From NCBI GenBank assembly GCA_021030915.1, contig JAGEMR010000054.1:62001-126000 (forward strand): 64,000 bases of DNA. Direction: 5' to 3'. This DNA comes from Astrothelium macrocarpum. Lineage: Eukaryota > Ascomycota > Dothideomycetes > Trypetheliales > Trypetheliaceae. This document shows, piece after piece, positions 1 through 9,620 of the stretch (position 1 is its first letter; each line of letters opens with the position of its first letter). The position numbers and the translations under genes were made by a program. The notes beneath the pieces are model-generated. The model made no database searches and had not been told where the DNA came from. It worked only from the letters and a program-made list of their open reading frames with translations.

Positions 1-666
1 CAGAAAATAACAATACCAATTTCACCTGGACCCCAGACTATTCACTATCTCCAGGCCCACATAAACTTCTCCTTAGTCAGGGTCCTGTCGCTGATACTTC
101 CCCTTCCTTTACAATTCAAGGTGTATTGCCAAACGCGACATCAATTAATGCCTCGTCTGTCTCCATTCTTACTCCGACTGGGCCTGCGGGCGTCGGCTCC
201 TCGACCGCTGGCATTTCCACCACTTTGACGAATTCTTCAGTCTCGTCAAGCACCAGTTCGACTGTGAGCTCAAAAGGCTCTGGTGGAGTGACCAGCACAG
301 CCCATACAACAATTCAACCATCAAATCCAGGTGTTGTAAACTCGACTGTTTTCAGTACAGCATTCGAGACAAACTCGGCAGAAAGCACTACCGCGGTCAG
401 GTATGTTAGCCAGTCACTTTTGTACCAACAACTTTTCTAATCATGTTTTCTCAAACAGTTCATCTCCAGTAACCACTCAAGTCAGTGTTACCGCTGGCGC
501 CTCTACTCCCTCTGGATCTGCTGGTACTACGGCTTCAGCATCGTTACAAACCGCCGTTGCAGCTAGAACTTCATTGCTGGGCATCGAAGGAGGCTGGTTT
601 GGATCAGGAATGGGCGTTCTCATGACTACCATCGCTAGCTTGACCTTTGCTTGGTTGCTGCTTTGA
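1..666 (+). CDS. Kre9/Knh1-like Ser/Thr-rich cell-wall protein, 3' part
   Basis: Left-truncated gene that enters the window in frame (codons start at base 3). The first ~35 residues have the pattern FTWTPD..LSPG..KLLLSQG..ADTSPSFTIQG, which resembles the end of a Kre9/Knh1-type N-terminal domain. A long Ser/Thr-rich, probably O-glycosylated stretch follows, ending in a hydrophobic tail (GVLMTTIASLTFAWLLL) typical of a GPI-anchor signal. One intron, 401-458 (gtatgt...cag, 58 nt), splits an AGT codon; exon 2 runs to TGA at 664-666. Predicted role is a GPI-anchored wall or plasma-membrane protein linked to beta-1,6-glucan assembly, by family analogy only. Signal peptide and start lie outside the window. 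It could instead be a generic Ser/Thr-rich GPI protein. Confidence 0.75.
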
Positions 667-1216
667 TTTCGTCAAGGGCAACAGGATTGTGAAGGAAAAG
701 CGTACAATGTTTAATCACGATGCTCATGAAAAACAGGGCCTACGGAAGGAAGTGGAGTCGGTGTTCAATAGTGGGACGTCGTAATGGAGTTGACACAGGA
801 CGGAAAATATTGCATTGAAGCCCAATACCTTTATCACGGTCTTTCCTTAATGTGTATAGTATTTTTTTTTATGATACCACTTCTCAATCAGTGAGAAGAA
901 AGAGTTAGTCGTGACAGGGTATATAGTGACAATTTGCAATACGCGGCAGACTGCTCATGCAACAGGGAGGAAAAAGAAAGGGGAGAACAGCGATGAGAGG
1001 AAACAGAGAGGAAAGGAAAGTTTGTCCCTGGCCGTCTTGATTCACCCATCTAGCATCTATATCTTGCCAATGAGATCCCAGATTCCAGCTACTGCCCAAC
1101 ATCTTGAATGAAGCGCTCTACCCTCCACTTCTAGAAGCGAGGACTCCAACCCACCAAATAACACCAAATCCCATTCTCCATCATTCCGCACCACCCACCT
1201 CACCCCAAACTCCAAC
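667..1216. other. Intergenic, convergent gene ends
   Basis: Region between the wall-protein stop and the stop of the opposing IRS4 gene. It should hold both 3' UTRs. Short open frames here show no family features. I see no RNA gene or repeat. Confidence 0.5.
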
Positions 1217-3535
1217 CTACGCCCTCTTCCTCCTCCCCTTCGGCACCACCAACCCCCCCACCCCCCTCACACTCGCCCACACACTCTCGCCCACTTTAAT
1301 CGGCAACTTCCTCCCCCTGAGTCTCTGATCAATCAACCACATCCCCACCACAAACTCCTCCCTCCCCAACGCAGCCCCACCGCCGCCTCCAGCCCGCCCC
1401 GCCACCAAATCCCACACCTCGCGCAGACAATCCGCCGCCAGATGCGACCGCGCCCACAGCTCGCGCACCACCAGCGCGTGCACCTGCTCCACTGCTGAAC
1501 CCTCAGCAGAGGTCGTCGGGAACAGCAGGCCCCGGTTGCTCGCGAACACGCCCTCGTACCGCTTGCGCTCCGCGGTCGTCACGGCGCTGCGCCAGCGCAG
1601 CCGGTCGCCCTCGTGGTGCTTGTGCGGGTGCTTGCGCACGAGGCGGTGGCGGTGCTGGTGGTGGCGGGGGTTGGTGTCGTCGGCGGAGTCGGAGGACGAG
1701 TGGGGCTTATCGCGCATTGTTGTGCGGAGGCCCGTTTTCGGGGGCGAGACGGTGCGGGTGCGTCGATGGTGGGGGAAGGTTAGGTGGTGGTGGTGGTGGG
1801 GTTCCGTGCGGGTAGGGAGGCGTGGAGCGGGGGAGCGCTGGTGGGGGCTCGGTGTGCGGGAGGAGAGGTTGGCGGCGACGATGGCGTTGGCCATGCTGGA
1901 GCCGGTGATGTGGGGGCTGATTTGTTTGATGGAGGATTGTGAGTAGCTGTGTGGCTGGAGGTAAGGGGGCCGTAGAGCACGTGAGGATTCGGCGGAGAGT
2001 GAGGTGGATGTTATGGTTGAGGCTGGGCGGTTTGGGAACGAAGGTCTGTGTGAAACGATGGGAGGAGGGACGCTGACGGACGCGGAAGATGGTGTTGGTA
2101 ACGTCGATTGCGTGAGAGCTTTTTGGACGCGACCTCGACGGGGAGGTGGGGGCACTGGCTTGGTAGTCGTTTCCGGAGCAGAGGCATAGGTTGACGAATC
2201 CGAGGAGTTTCTCGCTTCCGAGGCCTTGAGACCCGTAGATGTCTTCACAACATCGGCGTCCTCGAACATTGAGCTTTCCCGATCTGTGCCTTTGGAATTT
2301 ATGGTAAGAGCGGTAGGTTTGGGTGCTGTAGCCGGTTTAACAGGGTCAATCGTTTTCTCCGGGAGAGGCAACGTTTCTGCTGGGGAAAAATCTGCTCTAT
2401 TCTCCAAATCTTGATCGACACCCGAACTGGGGGTCTGCTTTTTTGCCGGCAGACCTAATTGCGCTCCTTGCTCAATCGTCTTGGCAAGTGATTTCTTTGA
2501 AGCCACTGAGCCTGTACCTGTTGACTTGGAATTTTCACCATCAATTTGCTGGAGACTGATCCCTCGCCTTCGTTTGATTGACAGCTGTCTTGCTCTGAGC
2601 TTTCGAGCCGCGGCTGATTCCTGTGGGCCAACACCCATACCATTTGAAATGGATTCTTTGGACAATTTGTTATTATCCCCAGGTGTGGAACGATCAGCCC
2701 CTTCCTCGAACATACGGATCAAAGAATTCGTAGGCGGTATTGACGTGGTATCATTCATTTTGTCTGGTTCATGACCATCTCCCTTGTGGCCATCCATAGA
2801 TGCCTCGCTCGCTCTCCGGCCAATTGAAGCTTGGCGCGCTCGTATTCTGCGAATCACCGCAGGGTCCTGCTGTTGCCCATTTTCCATTGTCTTCTTCGTT
2901 TGCGCAATACGATGAGATTTGGCTTGGGGACGAGGAGAAAGCCTTGAAGCTGCAAGGTTCGCCGCTATGTTGGAAGATGCATGAGGAGAAGTAGCCTTGT
3001 CTGTAGATGAGAGGGTTTTTGGGTGAGGAGGTTCAGACGAGCGTTCATGTTCAATAGAAGCGCCTCGCTTGGTAAAGAAGCTATTTCCTGTGCTCTGTGC
3101 AGACAAGGGAACTGATCCAGTTTGAGTGTGGGAGGCTACGGAGGGGTTCGGAGACAGTGATGGTCCATTTTCGCTACAACCAGAATCCTTGGATTGAAGA
3201 ACATTGTTTGTATTCAAGTTTGACGATGTCAACTGCGCAGGCTTCGGAGCTGGTCTGGGCTTACGAAAGGCAAGAGTGGCACCAGTAAGAGCAGCCTCGC
3301 TTGCGGGATTGTGACGATTTTGAAGGTCATGCTGTCTTGCGGCAGCAATTGCTTGCGCTTGGACGCTGGACATCAGACCATTTGCAGGTGGGAGAGTAGT
3401 TTGACGCTCGCCGGCTGACGTGACGAAGCGACATGAGGTCCAACTGTCGCAAACAAGTAAGAGAGCACTGGGATTCCCCGGCAGCTTAGTTGGAGGATGA
3501 GGTGTCGCCCGCGGCATAACACGATCACATGACAT
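1217..3535 (-). CDS. IRS4: IRS4-type EH-domain protein
   Basis: Uninterrupted frame of 772 codons. The first Met (3535) adds 54 residues; the second Met (3371-3373, MSSVQAQAIAAA) fits the family's usual N-terminus better and gives 718 residues. Most of the protein is low-complexity Ser/Pro/basic sequence with short R-x-R-A-R-Q-x-S-I basic repeats. The C-terminal ~120 residues form an EH (EPS15 homology) domain: an ERKRYEGVFASN start, LVVRELWARS, LREVWDLV, an EEFVVGMWLIDQRLRGRKLP helix and a final W. Irs4/Tax4 proteins activate the Inp51 PI(4,5)P2 phosphatase, so the likely role is phosphoinositide and cell-wall-integrity control. The C-terminal coding half (about 1.35-2.0 kb) is clearly richer in G+C than the N-terminal half. 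Shares a promoter with LIG4. Confidence 0.88.
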   Translation of the reverse strand: MSCDRVMPRATPHPPTKLPGNPSALLLVCDSWTSCRFVTSAGERQTTLPPANGLMSSVQAQAIAAARQHDLQNRHNPASEAALTGATLAFRKPRPAPKPAQLTSSNLNTNNVLQSKDSGCSENGPSLSPNPSVASHTQTGSVPLSAQSTGNSFFTKRGASIEHERSSEPPHPKTLSSTDKATSPHASSNIAANLAASRLSPRPQAKSHRIAQTKKTMENGQQQDPAVIRRIRARQASIGRRASEASMDGHKGDGHEPDKMNDTTSIPPTNSLIRMFEEGADRSTPGDNNKLSKESISNGMGVGPQESAAARKLRARQLSIKRRRGISLQQIDGENSKSTGTGSVASKKSLAKTIEQGAQLGLPAKKQTPSSGVDQDLENRADFSPAETLPLPEKTIDPVKPATAPKPTALTINSKGTDRESSMFEDADVVKTSTGLKASEARNSSDSSTYASAPETTTKPVPPPPRRGRVQKALTQSTLPTPSSASVSVPPPIVSHRPSFPNRPASTITSTSLSAESSRALRPPYLQPHSYSQSSIKQISPHITGSSMANAIVAANLSSRTPSPHQRSPAPRLPTRTEPHHHHHLTFPHHRRTRTVSPPKTGLRTTMRDKPHSSSDSADDTNPRHHQHRHRLVRKHPHKHHEGDRLRWRSAVTTAERKRYEGVFASNRGLLFPTTSAEGSAVEQVHALVVRELWARSHLAADCLREVWDLVAGRAGGGGGAALGREEFVVGMWLIDQRLRGRKLPIKVGESVWASVRGVGGLVVPKGRRKRA

Positions 3536-3660
3536 CGCGAATCCCTGGCGTAGCTAAAGCTGCCTAGCACTGTCTAGCACTGTCCTACGTCTACGACTGC
3601 CTGGACGCACTCGACCTCCTCACTTAGTCTCATGGGCTGCATTGCGCAGTCGTCATCATC
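3536..3660. promoter_or_regulatory. Bidirectional promoter IRS4 / LIG4
   Basis: The start codons of IRS4 (minus; 3373 preferred, 3535 at the furthest) and LIG4 (plus; 3661) face away from each other with 125-287 bp between them, so the two genes must share upstream sequence. The segment contains a short direct repeat (ctagcactgtc, twice, near 3566-3584). No TATA box is evident. Confidence 0.5.
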
Positions 3661-6600
3661 ATGGCCGACGATGTTGATATGCAAGACGCTGCTGCCCGTG
3701 AAGAGGAAGAGATGCAGAACCAATATAGTAACTTGACGAAGGAACAGCTGGACGAGAAGTTGGCATTTCTCATTAAAGCCCCTTTCCATTCAGGCTAAGT
3801 GAATTTAGATATCCAAACCGTCCTCACAATCATTCCAAAACCCTTCCATTTCATGTACTTTTTCAAGATCTATTCAATCCCTTAAATGAGAACAGAAAGA
3901 GACCGACTGGGCCAGCCATCGCTCGGAAGAAACAAGGCCCTCATGGCCCTACCGCTCTAAGCCCGCATGAGCTTCGAAGGAAGATCATCGAGCGCTTTCT
4001 GTCACGATGGCGACGGCAAGTCGGAAACGACATCTACCCAGCTCTACGGTTGATTATACCTGAGAAGGACCGCGATCGAGCCATGTATGGTTTGAAGGAA
4101 AAGACAATCGGAAAACTGCTGGTCCGTGTCATGAAGATTGACAAAAACTCAGAAGATGGATACAATCTCCTGAATTGGAAGCTTCCGGGTAGACAGACGA
4201 CCAGTGCAATGGCTGGTGATTTTGCCGGCAGGTGTTTCGAGGTTCTCACGAAGCGACCTTTGCGTACCGACGTTGGAAATGCGACAATTGCCGAAGCAAA
4301 CGAACTCTTGGACAGACTTTCCGTCGCGCAGAAGGAAGAGAACCAATTGCTAATTTTCGAAGAATTTTACAAGCGTATGAATCCCGAGGAACTCATGTGG
4401 CTGATTCGCATAATTCTACGACAAATGAAGGTTGGTGCAACTGAGAAAACAATCTTTGACATCTGGCATCCGGACGCGGAAAACCTGTTCAACGTATCTT
4501 CCAGTCTGCGTAGAGTATGTTGGGAGCTGTACGACCCGGCTGTCAGTCTTGGAAACGAGGACAAGGGTGTACATATCATGGAATGCTTTCAACCACAACT
4601 TGCAGCCTTTCAGATGCACTCAATAGATAAAATGGTGTCTCGTATGAACCCTACAGAGGGTGATGATGAATTTTGGATCGAGGAAAAACTTGATGGTGAA
4701 CGCATGCAGCTCCACATGATTGAGGATGATGATATTCCTGGAGGCATGCGTTTCAATTTTTGGTCTCGCAAGGCAAAGGATTACACATATCTCTACGGCA
4801 ATGGGTTTGAAGACGATAATGCTGCGCTGACAAGACATATCAAAGAAGCCTTCAACGATAGGGTTCAGAGCCTGATTCTAGATGGTGAGATGATTACATG
4901 GGATCCCCAGGAAGACGCCATGGTACCCTTTGGAACACTCAAAACAGCAGCGTTAAGTGAACAGCGCAATCCCTTTTCTACTGGAAATCGGCCACTTTTT
5001 CGAGTCTTTGACTGCTTATATCTGAATGGTCAGGTCTTGACAAACTATACACTTCGAGATAGACGAAAAGCACTCGAAGCAAGCGTAAAACCCATTCACC
5101 GTCGATTAGAGATCCACTCTTATACGGCTGCTCATAACGCTGCCGAAGTAGAGTCTCTCCTACGTCAAGTTGTCGCGGAAGCCTCTGAAGGTCTAGTGCT
5201 CAAAAATCCTCGATCCATTTATCGGCTCAATGATCGCAACGACGATTGGATGAAAGTCAAGCCCGAGTACATGACCGAGTTTGGAGAAGATCTTGATTGT
5301 ATTGTGGTGGGGGGATACTATGGGTCCGGTCACCGCGGTGGTAGACTCTCGAGCTTTATGTGTGGACTTCGTGTTGATGAAAATCAAATCCGGCAGGGTG
5401 CAAGTCCGATGAAGACGTTTTCGTTTTGCAAGGTGGGTGGAGGTTTTACGGCGCAAGATTATGCAAACATTAGGCATCAGACCGACGGGAAATGGCATCA
5501 GTGGGATCCCAAACATCCTCCAACTGAGTTTGTAGAACTCGCGGGTGGGGAACGTCAATTTGAACGTCCTGATGTTTGGATTCGACCCGATGAATCAATC
5601 GTCATTGCCGTGAAGGCAGCGTCCGCAAACGCAACAGATCAATTCCGGACCAACGTGACGTTGCGTTTTCCAAGATTCAAGAGACTTCGTTCGGACAAGG
5701 ATTGGAAATCTGCACTTTCCATCAACGACTTTTTGCAACTGAAGAACAACGCGGAGAAGGAGCAAAAGGAAAAGCAATTCGAGATTGATCAATCACGGCG
5801 CAAAGCTCCACAAAAAATGAGAAAGAAGGCCATGACGGTGGTAGGAAATGATGAACTACTCAAGAGACCATATGCAGGACCAGAAACAAAGGTGTTTGAA
5901 GGATTGAGCCTCTTTGTCATGACCGAGAGTTTACGGCCTTGGAAGAAAAGCAAAACCGAGCTCGAGCAACTTGTGAAGGCGAATGGTGGAAGGATTGTTC
6001 AGACGCAGACTGCTGCAGAAGATGTAATCTGCATTGCAGACCGCAAGACTGTCTCGGTGGCTTCTATTATGAAAAAGGGAGAAAGCAGTCTTATCAGGCC
6101 GTCATGGTTATTCGACTGCATTGAGCAGAGCGAGGCAGATATTGGAAGGCCAAATTTCTTGCTACCCTTTGAGCCCGACCACATTTTCTTTGCAGCATCC
6201 AAGGATGAGGGTACGTTTGAGAAGAACGTGGATGAATTTGACGACAGTTACGCAAGAGATGTCACGATAGATGGATTGAAGAATATCCTCAGGAACATGA
6301 CGCCCAGTAAGGGACTACACAGCCAGGACATGCTAGACAAAATGGAAGAACTTGGGATCGAGATGGAAGGTTTTCCGGGGCGGATGTTTCATGGTCTAGT
6401 GGTCTTTTTTGATTCGCAATCCTTCAACGAACCAATTATGGTAAATGGCGACCAGAAGAATACCAAGGCCAATATCAAACTGGAGAACCTCAAACGCATA
6501 GTTGCGTTTGCAGGAGGCCGCGTCTCGGACGAGATTCACGACATAGAGGTTACGCACATCGTTGTTGAATCAAGTACACCAAGGTTGAGGGAGCTCAGAA

Positions 6601-6710
6601 GATTAATCCAGGAGCGCTCACCACTGCCACGGATCGTAACTAGCGATTGGCTAGAAGAGAGCTGGAGGGAGAAGACACGAATTGACGAAGAGCGATTTGC
6701 ACCAGTATAA
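3661..6710 (+). CDS. LIG4: DNA ligase IV (NHEJ ligase)
   Basis: Exon 1 3661-3758, intron 3759-3808, exon 2 3809-6710; 999 residues. The splice restores the conserved series LDEK-YPNRPHNH-KTLPF, then LRLIIPEKDRDRAMYGLKEK. Domains: N-terminal DNA-binding domain (~45-270), nucleotidyltransferase with the KxDG motif EEKLDGER (Lys at about residue 326 is the AMP acceptor), LILDGEM, EGLVLKNP and the WMKVKPEY motif V, an OB-fold, and two C-terminal BRCT domains (KVFEGLSLFV... and RMFHGLVVFF...), the region that binds Lif1/XRCC4 in this family. It seals double-strand breaks in non-homologous end joining in the nucleus. The donor is an unusual GTTGGC; the branch site GCTAAG and the restored frame make the model firm. 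Confidence 0.96.
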
Positions 6711-6804
6711 TGATAGATACCCAGATGACTTAATGAATACCCCTGCAGCACAGTGACTAGATGCTGCAGCTTTGATGTGCGCACAACACATTCACAGCAT
6801 TATT

Positions 6805-8017
6805 TCATTCTCTCTGAGCGACCAAATCTGCTGTACTCCGTACGAAGCTTGTTGTGGCATGGAAGATTCCCGAGAATTCCATGTCGTACCAATAATTCAC
6901 TGCGCAGCAAAGGCCTTCGCTATTGCAACTTTGCAAGACCTTGTGGTACCACTGTGCTGGAAGGTACAGCATGTCCCCCTCGTTAAGAGTAAACCTCATT
7001 GCGACTGCAAGTTTTGAGAACTTGGTTGCTCGCTCGCACGGTTCATTGGGATCCCAGGTTGGAAATGGCACTCTCTCATTTGAGTCGTCATATTTGAGTA
7101 ACAATTCCATTGTATCATTTCCCTGCGCCTTGGTATATTCATGATCCGCAGCCAGGCAGGATTTTTCACCAACGGCGGCGGCATCCACTGGTGGTAAAAG
7201 GACAAAGTGCTTTTTGCCAAGAATCTGCACGTAAATGTTTTCGTAGTTGTCCTTGTGTAACTGTGTTACAGATTTGGAGTTGCCCAACCAAAAGTTGATG
7301 GCATCAGGTTCACGTTGAAGAGCAATCCGAGCGAATGATATTGAAGCAGGGACATCGCTCATAAGCTCTTCATATTCGGTTCTCAAGCTGTCGTTCTCTG
7401 GATGTACTTAGCTTCGCAATGGCGTTGGAAGGAATGACGGACGAGCTTGTAGATACCTGATAATTGGGGCTAAATAAGGCTTTAGTGAATCTTGTTTACT
7501 AACAGTGGTCGGTGTCTGCAAAAAAAAGGAGCTACCCACAATCAGCAGGCTTGGCCTCAGCTTGTTCTGGGATATCACTAATTTCCTGTTTGCAGATGTA
7601 TGCTAGAACTTCTTCAAACGGTTCCTGAATATAGGCTGGTCTTGTAAATACATCCTGGGCCTGTCTCATGCTTACGGAGTCTGCTCTCCTTGCGTCTCAT
7701 TAGCGAGCGATAATTGGATAATAGCTATTAAAATAGGTGACCTACCCATCCAGCGTCATTGCAACTGTGACATTCTTACCACCGACTACTTCCTTCAGGT
7801 ACGAAGCATTCCACCTTCGATAGGCTTTCCAATCCTTTGCGCCTCCGCGAACTACGAATGGCCGGTTTTGAGCCACATAACGCATAAATTCCAGAGGGGT
7901 AGGATCTTCATTGAACTCCTGGATTTTTGAAGAGTTTAGTTCGTGATACGATATCATAAGCTCTGCGACGGATCGATCAAGCCCTTGATACTCTGATGTA
8001 TCATGGTTACCGTCCAT
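6805..8017 (-). CDS. JMJD7-like JmjC-domain protein
   Basis: Joined from exons 8017-7746, 7688-7536, a probable 13 nt micro-exon near 7448-7460, and 7395-6805. ATG 8017 (MDGNHDTSEYQ) is preferred over an in-frame ATG at 8050. Features seen: RPFVVRGGAKDWKAYRRWN near the N-terminus, NFWLGNSKSVTQLHKDNYEN carrying the iron-binding H-x-D, ILGKKHFVLLPP, and the distal WYHKV histidine near the C-terminus. These match the cupin-fold JmjC proteins of the JMJD7 type, which are Fe(II)/2-oxoglutarate oxygenases (lysyl hydroxylase activity in the human protein). The total is about 340 residues, near the family norm. The first intron restores TLDGRADSV. The micro-exon is my inference from phase and a GTATCT donor and is the weak point of the model. 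Converges on LIG4 with 94 bp between stops. Confidence 0.84.
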
Positions 8018-8237
8018 CGCGACGAGATGACCTCTTTCTGAGTGTGTCACAAAGCGGCAAAGAAATTAGCAATGGCTCTGACACAAAAATACATGCTGGT
8101 CCGAAATCAACGCGTTTGCATCAGTTTCTCTCAAAAGTGCTTCTGGTTATCTTTACTCGACATATCGGCCTTTCGTAGTTTAAAGGACTGATACAAGTGA
8201 AAGAAATTGTAGATGCGCCTTGAAGGAGATGTAATAA
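8018..8237. promoter_or_regulatory. Bidirectional promoter JmjC gene / IMP1-like gene
   Basis: 220 bp between two divergent start codons (8017 minus, 8238 plus). No other gene fits here, so both transcripts must start in this interval or inside the neighbouring 5' sequence. Confidence 0.5.
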
Positions 8238-8972
8238 ATGGTATCTGGTGAAATGTTTGTCGAAGATTTATCTCGGCACGGAAGACTTTCCACCGACGCA
8301 AAGCCTCGACGCGCATTCCCGTCTCCATCACCGTATCCCCTAGCTTCATCACGTCTTCAAAAGGATGTGAGTACGTACGGGACTCCAATGCTATTTCAAA
8401 GCGTGCGTGCTATCGGCAGCGGCATCATCTTTGGCGCTCAAACCCTCGTACTTGGTCACCTTTTCTTGAACTACGGTTACGATGCTGGTATTGCCGTTGG
8501 TGTCTCTATGACACCAATGATCGACTATTCTGGAGAGGTTCTCATTTTGTCAAAAGGATACAGACGTGGCCGAGGCGTGCAGGTCGGCGATCTGGTCAGC
8601 TTTAAACATCCAGTCATTGGGGACACCGCGGAACGAAGTGTGAAGCGTGTGATTGGGATGCCAGGAGATTTTGTAATGAGGGACACTCCTCAACACGGGA
8701 TATTTGGGGAAGAGGCAATGATACAGGTGCGTGCGAGGGCAAGCACGTGGATTTCATAAGGAAATGACCCAATGCTAATGCTGCCAAAGGTACCAGCGGG
8801 TCATTGCTATGTTGCTGGGGATAATTTGAAGTGGTCCCGAGACTCTCGCATGTTTGGCCCTTTACCGCTGGCTTTGATTAGGGGGAAGGTCATAGCTGGT
8901 GTGAAATGGCCAACCGGCTCATCACTACCCAATATAAAGAGTTATAAAAATGGCCTGCAAGAGATAGATTGA
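8238..8972 (+). CDS. IMP1: Mitochondrial inner membrane peptidase, IMP1 type
   Basis: Exon 1 8238-8726, intron 8727-8789 (GTGCGT...AAAG), exon 2 8790-8972; 223 residues. The signal-peptidase-I fold signatures are in order: GVSMTPMI with the catalytic Ser, then SVKRVIGMPGDFV with the catalytic Lys, and GHCYVAGDN...SRDSRMFGP. KRVIGMPGD is closer to IMP1 than IMP2. Ser-Lys dyad proteases of this kind remove sorting peptides from proteins sent to the mitochondrial intermembrane space. The ~40 residue N-terminus rich in Arg/Ser/Pro suits a mitochondrial targeting segment, followed by one hydrophobic helix (IGSGIIFGAQTLVLGHLFL). The usual SMxPT is SMTPM here; the Thr is not catalytic. Confidence 0.9.
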
Positions 8973-9620
8973 TGCGATCAAGCAAAAGAACTTGATGAAA
9001 AAATTCTGGTATTAGCTTTGCCCCGGTAGACTTAAAGCGAGATGGATAAGAGATCCGCTCACAGACCGGAATACTGGCAAGCTAGTGAGATGTCTTAAGC
9101 AAGGAGACGAGCAACGCATCTATTTATGGGATGGGTGCCTGCCTACCAACATAGGCAATGCCACAAAGCTTTCTATAGGTATATTACAGGTACGTTCATA
9201 TTTTCATCGCTGTTCGAACAAAATCCACGAATTTCTCCAGTTACAGTGTAGCTAATCAGTTCAATGCAGCAGAACTATAATAATGCAATTGAGCCCACTT
9301 CTATACCGTCGAATCATAAGAATGATTTTGGGTAGTCCAATGCCAAGCGTGTCTTGGCTTTTTGCAAAGCACATATCCTCTATTTCCCAAGACACCGCGC
9401 TTTCCTTAAACTTCCACGACAACGGCAATTGAAATCCAGAGAAATCGTCCAATGGGTCACAGTTCGTCCCAGAAGATCTCAGGCTCGCTCCACCTGTTGT
9501 GAGCGGGTTCATCTTCCCCCGAAATCTTGGATGATCACAAAGCCGGCTGGCGAATAGTGTCTGTGTTGGTAGGCCTCACTCGAGATGACAATAACTGCCA
9601 AAGATCTTTCGAACTGAGCG
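8973..9620. other. Intergenic, convergent gene ends
   Basis: Between the stops of the IMP1-like gene and ELP2. Short frames only; nothing recognised. Confidence 0.5.

Noticed and set aside
1536..1946. 136-codon plus-strand frame rich in Arg/Trp/Gly
   Set aside because: It is antisense to the G+C-rich 3' half of IRS4 and its composition is explained by that strand; no family features.
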